Of a stretch of DNA of 32,528 nt, positions 15,422 to 24,860 are shown in pieces (within the stretch, counting starts at the first letter, position 1; each line of letters begins with the position of its first letter). The position numbers and the translations under genes were made by a program. This stretch comes from an uncultured Clostridia bacterium. GTDB lineage: Bacteria > Bacillota > Clostridia > TANB77 > CAG-508. The stretch lies in assembly GCA_947385375.1 (NCBI GenBank), contig CANDKR010000015.1:1-32528 (forward strand), given 5' to 3'. The notes under the pieces were generated by a model. That model was not told where the DNA came from. It did not search any database and saw only the letters and a list, made by a program, of their open reading frames with translations.

Positions 15422-16411
15422 GTGAGCTTACAATTTTTACAAATAATATATTTTTTGGTAGCTTTTGTTTTTACAGTAATAGTAGGAAAAATTACAATTC
15501 CAATTTTAAAGAAATGTAAAATAGGTCAAAATGAGAGAGAAGATGGACCAAGAAGTCATCTAAGGAAACAAGGAACACCTACAATGGGTGGAATTATAAT
15601 GATTATTTCAATTGTAGCACTTAGTACAGTTACAAGTTTAGTATGGCTTAGAACAGGTGAGATGGATAATATAAAAGACTTAGTACCAGTGTGTCTTGCT
15701 GCAATTGGTTTTGGAATAGTTGGATTTGTAGATGATTTTAAAAAATTAGTTTTGAAAAATACAGAAGGTTTAAATCCAAAACTAAAAATGCTTGGACTTC
15801 TTATAATTGCAACTATTTTTACTATATATTTAAGTAATGTTGCAAAAATTGGAACTGATATTTTAATACCATTTACAGATTATAAAATAACAATGCCAAC
15901 TTTAGTTTATATACCATTTACAATATTAGTAATGCTGTCTGCAACAAATGCAGTTAATTTAACTGATGGAATAGACGGCTTAGCCGCAACAGTACTTACA
16001 ATAATAACTTTGTCACTTACTGTTATTTCTATTAAATGTGAAGAGGCAGGAATTGCTACATTTTCAACAATAGTAGCAGGTTCTTGCGCAGGATTTTTAA
16101 TATATAATGTGTACAAAGCAAAAGTTTTTATGGGAGATACAGGTTCACTTTTACTTGGAGGAGTAATTTCAAGTATAGCAATATATATAAAAAATCCATT
16201 ATTATTAGTGATTATTGCTATTGTTCCAATATTAGAAACACTTTCAGTAATTATGCAGGTTATAAGCTTTAGATTTACTGGAAAAAGAATGTTTAGAATG
16301 GCTCCACTACATCATCATTTTGAGCTTAGTGGTTGGAGAGAAAATAAAGTAGTAGTAGTATTTGGATTTATTACTTTGATATTTTGTATATTAGGAGTAC
16401 TTTCAATTTAA
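15422..16411 (+). CDS. mraY: Phospho-MurNAc-pentapeptide transferase MraY
   Basis: This 329-residue polytopic enzyme joins phospho-MurNAc-pentapeptide to undecaprenyl phosphate to form lipid I. Visible family marks are the GTPTMGG block near residue 47, the VDDFKKL aspartate pair, NLTDGIDGLA, and the HHHFELSGW histidine motif near the C-terminus. It starts at GTG (15422) with AAAGGAG 7-8 bases upstream. It lies between murE and ftsW, where murD would often follow but does not. It consumes the lipid carrier that the PopT protein at 4409 is expected to return. Confidence 0.96.
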   Translation: MSLQFLQIIYFLVAFVFTVIVGKITIPILKKCKIGQNEREDGPRSHLRKQGTPTMGGIIMIISIVALSTVTSLVWLRTGEMDNIKDLVPVCLAAIGFGIVGFVDDFKKLVLKNTEGLNPKLKMLGLLIIATIFTIYLSNVAKIGTDILIPFTDYKITMPTLVYIPFTILVMLSATNAVNLTDGIDGLAATVLTIITLSLTVISIKCEEAGIATFSTIVAGSCAGFLIYNVYKAKVFMGDTGSLLLGGVISSIAIYIKNPLLLVIIAIVPILETLSVIMQVISFRFTGKRMFRMAPLHHHFELSGWRENKVVVVFGFITLIFCILGVLSI

Positions 16412-16432
16412 GCTATGAAAGGAAGATTTTAA

Positions 16433-17632
16433 ATGGCACAAAAAGATAAAAGGGATAAGAAAGAAAAAAGAATAACCTTTTTTACTAGAGGTTCAATGGA
16501 TTATATTATCTTAACCGTTGTACTTATAATACTAGCTTGTGGACTTATAATGGTTTTATCAGCTAGTGCTCCATCTTCACTTTCTGAAAGCGGAGATAGT
16601 TATAAATATTTTAGAAAGCAAGCAGGAGCTGCTGGACTAGGAATTGTAGCTATGTTTGTTGTTTCAAAGATAGATTATAGAATTTATAAGAAGTTCAACT
16701 GGATTATATACATAGTAGTTATAGTTTTGCTTGCTATAACAGCATATACTCCTTTAGGTATGGAAGATAAAGGTGCAAAAAGATGGCTTAATTTAGGATT
16801 CGGAAATTTCCAACCATCAGAGCTTGCAAAAACAGGATTTATTATATTTTTTGCAAGTTTATTAGCAGATATAAAAAAATCAGGGAATATAAAAAAATTT
16901 TTAAAGGGCTTTGTGCTTCCAATGGTATTTTTAGCACCAATAGTAGTTATAGTATATAAAGGTCAAAACCACCTTAGTGCGACTCTTTTGATTGCAGCAA
17001 TTACTTGTGTTCAGATGTTTGTAGCAGGAGTGCCACTTAGACATTTTATAGTAGCAGGTGTTGCAGGAGTTATTGGATTTTTATCATATAAAGGAATTGA
17101 TGGATATTTACATCCAATTGACCCAGCAGAAGCTGCCCAAAAAGAGAGCTTTAGAGAAGGTAGAATGAAAGTTTGGAAAGATCCATTTTCAGATCCGACA
17201 GGTAAAGGCTGGCAGATTATACAAAGTCTATATGCTATTGCTTCTGGAAGCTTATTTGGATTGGGTTTTGGCGAAAGTAGACAAAAATATTTGTATTTAC
17301 CAGAACCACATAATGATTTTATTTTCTCTGTTGTAGCAGAAGAGACTGGATTTTTTGGTTGTGTTATGGTAATATTACTTTTTGCAATATTTGTATGGAG
17401 AGGTATAATTATTGCTATGAAGTCATCAGACACTTTTGGTAGTTTGATTGCGATAGGAATTACAGTTTTAATAGGTTTACAAACTATTGTAAATATTGCG
17501 GTTGTTACTGGAACAATACCAGTAACAGGTATGCCACTTCCATTCTTTAGTTATGGAGGTACAGCACTTGTTGTTAACTTAGCAACAGTTGGAATTTTAT
17601 TGAATATTTCTAGAAGTTGTAAACAAAAATAA
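16433..17632 (+). CDS. ftsW: SEDS peptidoglycan polymerase FtsW
   Basis: This 399-residue polytopic SEDS protein polymerises lipid II together with a class B PBP during division. It has a basic N-terminus, the conserved NFQPSELAKTGFI segment, the large extracellular loop (about residues 220-290), and LPEPHNDFIFSVVAEETGFFG and PFFSYGGTALVVNLATVGILL near the end, all typical of FtsW/SpoVE/RodA. Placement between mraY and murG with a division PBP in the same cluster supports FtsW over RodA. SpoVE cannot be excluded. The start follows a GGAAG site. Confidence 0.92.
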   Translation: MAQKDKRDKKEKRITFFTRGSMDYIILTVVLIILACGLIMVLSASAPSSLSESGDSYKYFRKQAGAAGLGIVAMFVVSKIDYRIYKKFNWIIYIVVIVLLAITAYTPLGMEDKGAKRWLNLGFGNFQPSELAKTGFIIFFASLLADIKKSGNIKKFLKGFVLPMVFLAPIVVIVYKGQNHLSATLLIAAITCVQMFVAGVPLRHFIVAGVAGVIGFLSYKGIDGYLHPIDPAEAAQKESFREGRMKVWKDPFSDPTGKGWQIIQSLYAIASGSLFGLGFGESRQKYLYLPEPHNDFIFSVVAEETGFFGCVMVILLFAIFVWRGIIIAMKSSDTFGSLIAIGITVLIGLQTIVNIAVVTGTIPVTGMPLPFFSYGGTALVVNLATVGILLNISRSCKQK

Positions 17633-17652
17633 GGAAAGGAAATTATTATATT

Positions 17653-18774
17653 TTGAAGGTAATTATTTCAGCAGCTGGAACTGGTGGACATATCAATCCC
17701 GGCATAGCAATAGCAAATAAAATAAGAGAAAAAGAGCCAGATTCTAAGATTATTTTTATTGGCACAAATCGTGGATTAGAAAATGATTTAGTACCAAGAG
17801 CAGGTTATGAGCTGAAAACTATTGAAGCTTATGGCTTAAAAAAAGAGTTTTCTTTTACAAATTTAAAGCATATAATTCAAACTATTAGAAGCAGTAAAGA
17901 AGTTAAAAAAATAATTGATGAGTTTAAACCTGATTTAGTTTTAGGAACAGGTGGGTATATTTGCGGTCCAGTTATTAGTAGTGCAATTTCAAGGCATATT
18001 CCAACAGTACTTCACGAGAGTAATGCATATCCTGGAAAAGCAGTTAAACTTTTTGCAAAAGAAGTGGACTTGGTTTTAGCAGGTTTTGAAGAGGCTAAAA
18101 CAAGACTTATAGAAAGCAAAAAAGTAGTAGTTACAGGAACTCCTACTAAGATTAGAAAATTAGATATTGATTATAGTAGAAAAAAAGAAATTTTGAGAGA
18201 AATTGGTGTAAAAAGTGACTTACCAATTGTTTTAGTATTTGGTGGAAGTCAAGGTGCTCAGGCTATTAATGAAGCTGTTCAGGATATGATAATAAAGAAA
18301 TTAAATAAAGATTATCAAATTATTTGGGCAGCAGGTCAAAAGCAGTATGAGCTTATAAAAGAGAAGTTCGATAGAGAAAATATGTATATAAATAGCTTGA
18401 CAAATGTTAGGATTTTGCCTTATATATATAATATGGAAGAAATGTTAAATATTACAGACTTGGCAGTTTGTAGAAGTGGAGCAATGACAATTACTGAAAT
18501 TGCTATAACTGGTAAACCAGCAATATTTGTTCCTTTACCATCAAAGTCTGCTAATAGACAAGAGGACAATGCTAGAGTCCTTGAAAAAATAGGTGCTGCA
18601 AAGATTATTTTAAATAAGGACTTAACAGGCGAAAACTTAGCAGAAGAAATAAATGATATAATATTTAAGAAAACAGAATTAGACGAAATGGGCAGACTTG
18701 CTTCTACTATTGCGCCTAAGAACGTCGAAGAGAAAATTTATAACGAAATAAAGCAGATTATAGGAGAGAAATAA
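17653..18774 (+). CDS. murG: UDP-GlcNAc transferase MurG
   Basis: This 373-residue GT28 enzyme adds GlcNAc to lipid I to give lipid II on the inner membrane face. The N-terminal glycine-rich loop reads SAAGTGGHINPGIAIA (usually GGTGGH; here Ala replaces one Gly). VFGGSQGAQAIN and the donor-site CRSGAMTITEIAITGKPAIFVPLP are present. The start is a TTG at 17653, matching the usual Met position; the GGAAAGGAAA ribosome site is rather far. Its stop overlaps the topA ATG by one base, so the two are translationally coupled. Confidence 0.95.
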   Translation: MKVIISAAGTGGHINPGIAIANKIREKEPDSKIIFIGTNRGLENDLVPRAGYELKTIEAYGLKKEFSFTNLKHIIQTIRSSKEVKKIIDEFKPDLVLGTGGYICGPVISSAISRHIPTVLHESNAYPGKAVKLFAKEVDLVLAGFEEAKTRLIESKKVVVTGTPTKIRKLDIDYSRKKEILREIGVKSDLPIVLVFGGSQGAQAINEAVQDMIIKKLNKDYQIIWAAGQKQYELIKEKFDRENMYINSLTNVRILPYIYNMEEMLNITDLAVCRSGAMTITEIAITGKPAIFVPLPSKSANRQEDNARVLEKIGAAKIILNKDLTGENLAEEINDIIFKKTELDEMGRLASTIAPKNVEEKIYNEIKQIIGEK

Positions 18775-20912
18775 TGATAGACAAATTAGTTATAGTGGAA
18801 TCACCAGCAAAGGCGAATACTATTAAGAAATTTTTAGGTGGAAAGAGTAAAGTCGTTGCTTCAATGGGGCATATAAGAGATTTACCAAAGTCTAAGCTTG
18901 GTGTTAACCCAGAAAAGGACTTTGAAATAGATTATATAAATATCAGAGGAAAGGCAAGTTTGATTAATTCTTTAAAAAAGGATGCAAAAGATGCAAAACA
19001 AGTGTATCTTGCAACTGACCCTGACCGTGAGGGAGAAGCTATTGCTTGGCATTTAGCATATATTTTGGGAATTGATCCAAACAGTATTTGTAGAGTAACT
19101 TTTAATGAAATTACAAAAGAAACTGTACAAAAATCAATGAAAGAACCAAGAAGTATTGATATGAACTTAACAGATGCTCAGCAAGCTAGAAGAGTTCTTG
19201 ATAGAATTGTTGGTTATAAAATAAGTCCAGTACTTTGGAAAAAGGTAAAAAGAGGGTTATCAGCAGGTAGAGTTCAATCTGTTGCTGTTAAGCTTATAGT
19301 AGATAGAGAAGAAGAAATTGAGAAATTTATTCCAGAAGAATATTGGAATATTACTCTAATTGCTTCTGACAAAGCAACTAAAACTAAATTTGATTGTAAG
19401 TTTGTAGGTAAAGATGGAAAAAAATTAGAGCTTCATTCAGAACAAGAAGTAAATGAAGTTTTAGAAAACTTAAAAGGTGCAAAATATGTAGTAACAGATA
19501 TCAAAAAAGGTGAGAAGAAAAGAACACCTGCACCACCATTTACAACTAGTACAATGCAACAAGAGGCTTCAAGAAAACTTAATTTTGCAATTAAGAAAAC
19601 AATGTCAGTAGCTCAAGGACTATATGAAGGTGTTAAGCTTCCAGAAAAAGGCGAGACAGGTCTTATAACATATATGAGAACAGACTCAACAAGAATTTCA
19701 AATGAAGCAAGAGCTGCTGCTAAAAAGCATATTGAAAAAGTGTATGGCGCAGAATATTATGAAAACAGATTTTATAAAACAAAAGCAGATAGCCAAGATG
19801 CACACGAAGCAATTAGACCAACATATATTGAGCTTACACCTGAAAGTGTAAAAGATTATTTAACGGCTGATCAATATAAATTATATAGATTAATATATAA
19901 TAGATTTATTGCAAGCCAAATGTCAGCAGCAGTTTATGATACTTTAGCTGTAAATATTGATGGAAACTCATACAATTTTAGAGCTAATGGACAAACTTTG
20001 AAGTTCAAAGGTTTTATGGCTTTGTATGTTGAAACAGAGGATGTTCCAACAAATGAAGAGTTTACAAAGATACCACCATTAGAAGTGGGAGAGACAGTAA
20101 AGAAAGAAGATATAATTACAAAGCAAAGTTTTACAGAGCCACCAGCAAGATATACTGAAGCAAGTCTTGTAAAAACTTTGGAAGAAAAAGGAATTGGTAG
20201 ACCAAGTACTTATGCACCTACAATTACAACAATTTTAACTCGTAGATATATTGAGAAAGTACAAAAACAATTAGTTCCAACAGATTTAGGAAAAATTGTT
20301 AATAAACTACTTATAGAGAATTTTTCAGATGTAATTAATGTTGAGTTTACTGCTAAAATGGAAGAAGAATTCGACAAAGTAGCAGTAGGTAATGAAAAAT
20401 GGAAAAATGTTTTAAGAGAATTTTATACACCTTTTGAAAAGACAGTCGAGAAAGTTGAAAAAGAGTTAGAGCATGTTACACTTGAGTATGAAGAATCAGA
20501 TGTAGAGTGTGAAAAGTGTGGTCGTAAGATGGTTATAAAATACGGTAAATACGGTAAGTTTTTAGCTTGTCCAGGTTATCCAGAGTGTAGAAATGCAAAG
20601 CCAATTATCGAGACAGTTGATGTTCCTTGTCCTGTTTGTGGTGGAGTAGTTCAGGTTAGAAAGACTAAGAAGAAACGTAATTACTATATTTGTGAAAACA
20701 ATAAAGGTGAGAACGAAGGTTGTTCATATATTTCTTGGAACAAACCAAAAGTAGGAGAAGTTTTTAATCCAGAGGCAAATAAAGAAGAACTTGAAAAAGA
20801 AACTAAAACTACTAAGAAGAAAGCTACTAAGTCTACAAAAAGTACTACTAAAAAGACAGCAAAAAAGACCGTAGGAAAGCGTAAAAGTTCGACAAAAAGT
20901 AAGAAAAAGTAA
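18774..20912 (+). CDS. topA: DNA topoisomerase I
   Basis: This 712-residue type IA topoisomerase relaxes negative supercoils. The Toprim domain opens with LVIVESPAKANTIKKFLG and includes ATDPDREGEAIAWH. The active-site tyrosine is Tyr300 in GLITYMRTDSTRIS. Two C-terminal zinc-ribbon modules are visible (CEKCG...CPGYPEC near 578-601 and CPVCGG...CENNKGENEGC after it), followed by a Lys/Thr/Ser-rich basic tail that probably contacts DNA. The ATG overlaps the murG stop. A terminator follows. topA at the end of a dcw operon is unusual and couples a supercoiling enzyme to wall-precursor synthesis by position. Confidence 0.96.
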   Translation: MIDKLVIVESPAKANTIKKFLGGKSKVVASMGHIRDLPKSKLGVNPEKDFEIDYINIRGKASLINSLKKDAKDAKQVYLATDPDREGEAIAWHLAYILGIDPNSICRVTFNEITKETVQKSMKEPRSIDMNLTDAQQARRVLDRIVGYKISPVLWKKVKRGLSAGRVQSVAVKLIVDREEEIEKFIPEEYWNITLIASDKATKTKFDCKFVGKDGKKLELHSEQEVNEVLENLKGAKYVVTDIKKGEKKRTPAPPFTTSTMQQEASRKLNFAIKKTMSVAQGLYEGVKLPEKGETGLITYMRTDSTRISNEARAAAKKHIEKVYGAEYYENRFYKTKADSQDAHEAIRPTYIELTPESVKDYLTADQYKLYRLIYNRFIASQMSAAVYDTLAVNIDGNSYNFRANGQTLKFKGFMALYVETEDVPTNEEFTKIPPLEVGETVKKEDIITKQSFTEPPARYTEASLVKTLEEKGIGRPSTYAPTITTILTRRYIEKVQKQLVPTDLGKIVNKLLIENFSDVINVEFTAKMEEEFDKVAVGNEKWKNVLREFYTPFEKTVEKVEKELEHVTLEYEESDVECEKCGRKMVIKYGKYGKFLACPGYPECRNAKPIIETVDVPCPVCGGVVQVRKTKKKRNYYICENNKGENEGCSYISWNKPKVGEVFNPEANKEELEKETKTTKKKATKSTKSTTKKTAKKTVGKRKSSTKSKKK

Positions 20913-20932
20913 GAAAAAATAAATATAAATGT

Positions 20933-20966
20933 AATGCTATTGTAATTGCAATAGCATTTCTTTTTA
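20933..20966 (+). terminator. Intrinsic terminator after topA
   Basis: A 10-bp perfect stem (20933-20942 with 20949-20958, AATGCTATTG/CAATAGCATT) and a 6-base loop are followed by TCTTTTTAT. Confidence 0.88.
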
Positions 20967-20974
20967 TCTATAAT
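20946..20974 (+). promoter_or_regulatory. Promoter overlapping the topA terminator
   Basis: TTGCAA (20946-20951) lies in the loop and right arm of the topA terminator. After a 17-base spacer comes a consensus TATAAT (20969-20974), driving the gene at 21021. Confidence 0.7.
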
Positions 20975-21020
20975 AAAATTATGAAAAAATAGGATTATTG
21001 TCGATTTTAGGGGATATACA

Positions 21021-23405
21021 ATGGTTTATTCAAATGATGAAGTTCAAGATAAATTAAATAATTCTAGTAACTCGAATGCAGATGCAAGAGCAGTTCGAGA
21101 TCTTTCAGCGTCTAATGACAAAAACGCTAAAGAAGAAAGCAATAAAGCAAAGCAAGAGATGTTGATAGAAGAGGCAGTAGAGAACAATGAAGCATTTAAG
21201 AGATTAAGACAAACTTTGTATAAAACTACTAGTGGGAAAGTTCAAGTATCAGCAGAAGATATTGTAGAGATATATTCAAGCTTAGTTTCACCAAGTGCAA
21301 ACACAGTTGGTGATAAAGGAGCTTTCTTTGTTGACGACGGATTAATCACAGTAGCAGTAGGTGCAATGTGTTATGACATCAGTGTTGAAGAAAACGGAGT
21401 AGTTTTAAATGTCGACGGTACTCTTAACATAGAGGCTACTAAACACCAAGTAGCAATGATATCAGGAAATGTTCCACGTGATGAAATGGACAAATACAAA
21501 GCAGGAATAATGGCTGAGAAGGCATTATTCATTTCTGAAAATGATATTAATAAATCAATGGAACTTGATGTAAAAACTGAAAAGTTTACTCGACAATTTT
21601 ATGGAAAGAATAAACGAGAATTACGCAATATTTTAAGTGACAAAAATGTATTAGATGAAATGGATAGTTCTAATAAAAGTGAAGAAATGAATCAATCTAT
21701 TGATGATAAGAGAAGAGAATCTAATTTTGAAACAGCAGAAGATGTATTTGTAATGGCTTATTGTGAAAAAATGTACGATTATGAAAAACAATTGGAAAAA
21801 ATTACAGATCCAAAAGAACGAGAAACAGTTGAACTTATGCAATTAGGAGTATTAAGAACTATTCAAAATCTAGCTAATACAGGAAATAAAGCTGCTCAAA
21901 AAATGGTAAAAGATGGAAAAATTAGCAGGGAATCTGTCTCAGGAGCGTTTAAGAGATATCGTGATAGTTATTCTGCTAAAGAGGGATTGGAATTTTTAAA
22001 AGATTTTCCAGTAAAAAAATTAAAAAAATTTTTGGATACAGAAAGTTTAAATTTACAGGATAATAAAACAAAACAGAAAATTATTAAAGTTGCTTTATCA
22101 TTATATTTTTCTAATAATAGTAAAGTTAGTAAATCAGATAGAATGACTGCATATAGGTATTTAACTGCTTTGGGTCTTACTGATGCAAAAGGGGTTAAGC
22201 AAGAAGAACTTACAAAAGAATTTAATTTGTTATTACATTGTGAAAAAAATAGACAAGAGATAGTTAAAGAGGTAAGCGGAGTTGATGAAATTTTAGACAT
22301 TGCGATGGACGAATTTGATGAAGAGGCAAAACAACATAGAAGAGATTTGCAAGAAGAAATTAATAATGGAAAATTTTCTAATCGTACTGAAGATGATTTA
22401 AAAAACTTTAAAAAGCAATCCAAAAATGAAGAAGAGGTAAAATTAAGTCTTAGAAAAAGAATAAATCAAGGACTGCGAAAAATATATCGAGATGCTAGAA
22501 ATGATAAGATATCAGAAGAGTTAGAAGAACTTTTTAATAAATTAGGAGTAGAGGAAAATATTTATAAATCAGCAATAATAGGTAAAACTTATTTATATAA
22601 TCGAGAGCTTTGGAAAGAAGCATTAGCTTCAGGAGATGAAGAAAAAGCACAAAAATACCAAGAAAATGTAAGAGTAATTGCTTCATATGTTGAAAAAAAT
22701 CAAGGAAAATATAGAGATATTGCTGGTGCTTCTGGAAGGATAAATCATGGTAATGTTGAAAAACTTGTTGAAGATCTTGATGGGTTTGAGGTTAATGATT
22801 GGCTAGAACAGCAAGGGGCATCGGATGCTAATATAAGTGATATTTTTGAAGAATCTTGGAAAGAAAAAAAGAATCCGAAATATATAGCAAAAGCAATATT
22901 AAGAACAGCTAAGAAATTTACTAAAACTGGAATTATGCAAATAAAAGCATCTAAAATTGGTAACGTTTTATTTGGAAATATAAAAAATCTTTTACCATCA
23001 GGTAAACAAGAAGAAATAGATAATAATCATTCAGGTGAACTTCTTACACAAGAGCAAATCGATTTATTAATAGCTAAAATGCAAGGAAAAGATATGAGTG
23101 AAGAATTAAAAGAAGTCACAGATGATGAGAAATCTTTTGATGAAAGTCTTAAAGTTGATGTTGACCCAAAAGATGTTTTAAAAAAGATTAAAGAAGATAG
23201 AGCTAAACCAGTTTTAAAAGTAGATGAAAAAACTTTAAGAAAAATGGCATTTGAAGTTTGCGAAAAAAATGGCTTGAATCCATTAGAAATAAATAATGCT
23301 TCAATAGAAGATTTACAGACTTTATTAAATTGCTATGGAGAAGGATTAGATGCTCAAGTACAATTACAAGATGAAAGACCAGCACAAGAAGGAATGGAGA
23401 TATAG
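21021..23405 (+). CDS. Large hypothetical charged helical protein
   Basis: This 794-residue protein has no recognised family. It is soluble with no signal peptide or membrane segment, rich in Lys, Glu, Asp and Asn, and mostly predicted helical by eye. Residues 1-55 are polar and low-complexity. A compact block near residues 60-170 (VQVSAEDIVEIYSSLVSP, then GAFFVDDGLITVAVGAMCYD) looks like a folded domain with strands. The remainder is helical with short coiled-coil stretches, and the tail is acidic. The start follows AGGGGAT and has its own promoter. The 3' end carries the ribosome site of trmFO, 3 bases away, so the two are cotranscribed. Function unknown. Confidence 0.8.
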   Translation: MVYSNDEVQDKLNNSSNSNADARAVRDLSASNDKNAKEESNKAKQEMLIEEAVENNEAFKRLRQTLYKTTSGKVQVSAEDIVEIYSSLVSPSANTVGDKGAFFVDDGLITVAVGAMCYDISVEENGVVLNVDGTLNIEATKHQVAMISGNVPRDEMDKYKAGIMAEKALFISENDINKSMELDVKTEKFTRQFYGKNKRELRNILSDKNVLDEMDSSNKSEEMNQSIDDKRRESNFETAEDVFVMAYCEKMYDYEKQLEKITDPKERETVELMQLGVLRTIQNLANTGNKAAQKMVKDGKISRESVSGAFKRYRDSYSAKEGLEFLKDFPVKKLKKFLDTESLNLQDNKTKQKIIKVALSLYFSNNSKVSKSDRMTAYRYLTALGLTDAKGVKQEELTKEFNLLLHCEKNRQEIVKEVSGVDEILDIAMDEFDEEAKQHRRDLQEEINNGKFSNRTEDDLKNFKKQSKNEEEVKLSLRKRINQGLRKIYRDARNDKISEELEELFNKLGVEENIYKSAIIGKTYLYNRELWKEALASGDEEKAQKYQENVRVIASYVEKNQGKYRDIAGASGRINHGNVEKLVEDLDGFEVNDWLEQQGASDANISDIFEESWKEKKNPKYIAKAILRTAKKFTKTGIMQIKASKIGNVLFGNIKNLLPSGKQEEIDNNHSGELLTQEQIDLLIAKMQGKDMSEELKEVTDDEKSFDESLKVDVDPKDVLKKIKEDRAKPVLKVDEKTLRKMAFEVCEKNGLNPLEINNASIEDLQTLLNCYGEGLDAQVQLQDERPAQEGMEI

Positions 23406-23408
23406 CGT

Positions 23409-24749
23409 ATGAAAGATTATATCACAGTTATAGGTGGCGGTTTAGCTGGTACAGAGGCGGCACTTCAAATTGCAAAAAGAGGAATTAAGGTTAAGCTATA
23501 TGAAATGAAACCTGTTAAATTTTCTGAAGCACATTCAAATACTAATTTAGCTGAAATAGTGTGTAGTAATTCTTTTAAATCTAATCTTTTGACTAATGCG
23601 TGTGGATTGTTAAAAGAAGAGCTCAGAGTTTTAGGTTCTGAACTTATACCGATTGCAGATAAGACAGCAGTTCCGGCAGGACAGGCACTCGCAGTTGATA
23701 GAGAAAAGTTTGCAGAGGCAGTTACTAAGGTAGTTGAGGAAGATGAAAATATTGAGATTATAAGAGAAGAAGTAACAGAAATTCCAGAAGATGGGATAGT
23801 GATTATAGCAACAGGACCACTTACTTCGGACACACTTGCAAACAAGATTAAAGCATTAGTTGGAGAAGAGGCTTTAGCATTTTATGATGCAGCAGCACCA
23901 CTTATTGAAAAAGATAGTATAGATATGAACATAGCTTTTTATGGCAATAGATATGACCAAGAAAGAGCTAAAGATGAAAATGTAGACGAGTGGCTTAAAA
24001 AGCCTAAGTTACAAGAAGCTAGTTATATAAATCTTCCAATGAATAAAGAAGAATATACCGAGTTTTATAATGAACTAATAAATGCAGAAGTCGTAGAACT
24101 ACACGAGTTTGAAAAAAGAGAAATCTTTGAAGGTTGTATGCCAGTGGAAATAATGGCAAAACGTGGGGAAGATACTTTGAGATACGGTCCGCTAAAGCCA
24201 GTTGGTTTTACAGATATAAGAACAGGTTATAGACCTTATGCAGTAGTTCAGTTAAGACAAGATAATATGGAAGGTACTTTATATAATATAGTAGGATTTC
24301 AAACAAATTTGAAATTCGGAGAACAAAAACGCGTTTTTAGCAAGATACCGGGTTTAGCAAATGCAAATTTTGTTAAATATGGTGTAATGCATAGAAACAC
24401 ATATATAAATTCTACGAAGTTATTAGACAATACATATAATTTGAAGAAAAATAATAATATATTTTTTGCAGGTCAGATAACTGGAGTGGAAGGCTATGTT
24501 GAATCTATATCATCTGGTTTTGTAGCTGGAATAAACGCAGTGCATAAATTAAGGCATGAACCACCAGAAATATATGATAAAAATAATGTTATAGGTGCTT
24601 TGGCAGAATATATTTCGACAGAAAAAGATGATTTTGAACCGATGAATGCAAATTTTGGAATAATGCCAGAATTACCTGAAAAAATTAAAGAAAAGAAGGA
24701 AAGATACCAAAAAATTGCAGATAGAAGTCTTCAAATCCTGCAAAAATAA
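23409..24749 (+). CDS. trmFO: Methylenetetrahydrofolate-tRNA-(uracil54-C5)-methyltransferase TrmFO
   Basis: This 446-residue FAD enzyme makes ribothymidine at U54 of tRNA using methylenetetrahydrofolate. The FAD-binding glycine motif GGGLAGTEAA starts at residue 9. Cys52 in AEIVCSNSFKSN corresponds to a catalytic cysteine of the family, and FEGCMPVEIMAKRG and the C-terminal QITGVEGYVESISSG block are present. The ribosome site GGAGAT lies in the end of the upstream gene. In many Firmicutes topA and trmFO are neighbours; here a 794-residue unknown is inserted between them. Confidence 0.96.
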   Translation: MKDYITVIGGGLAGTEAALQIAKRGIKVKLYEMKPVKFSEAHSNTNLAEIVCSNSFKSNLLTNACGLLKEELRVLGSELIPIADKTAVPAGQALAVDREKFAEAVTKVVEEDENIEIIREEVTEIPEDGIVIIATGPLTSDTLANKIKALVGEEALAFYDAAAPLIEKDSIDMNIAFYGNRYDQERAKDENVDEWLKKPKLQEASYINLPMNKEEYTEFYNELINAEVVELHEFEKREIFEGCMPVEIMAKRGEDTLRYGPLKPVGFTDIRTGYRPYAVVQLRQDNMEGTLYNIVGFQTNLKFGEQKRVFSKIPGLANANFVKYGVMHRNTYINSTKLLDNTYNLKKNNNIFFAGQITGVEGYVESISSGFVAGINAVHKLRHEPPEIYDKNNVIGALAEYISTEKDDFEPMNANFGIMPELPEKIKEKKERYQKIADRSLQILQK

Positions 24750-24779
24750 GGAAAAAATACATTTATTTTACATAATTCA

Positions 24780-24808
24780 TTGACTTTTCGACTAAAAAAT
24801 GGTATTAT
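24780..24808 (+). promoter_or_regulatory. Promoter for the coiled-coil gene cluster
   Basis: TTGACT (24780-24785), a 17-base spacer and TATTAT (24803-24808). Since the -35 coincides with an in-frame TTG at 24780, translation must start further down, at the ATG at 24861. Confidence 0.75.
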
Positions 24809-24860
24809 GATATTAGTGAGAAATTTTAAAAAGATTACAAATCCAAAGGAGGAAATAAGA

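Noticed and set aside
24780..24860. Longer coiled-coil protein start at TTG 24780
   Set aside because: This region is the promoter (TTGACT-17-TATTAT); the ATG at 24861 has a strong ribosome site.
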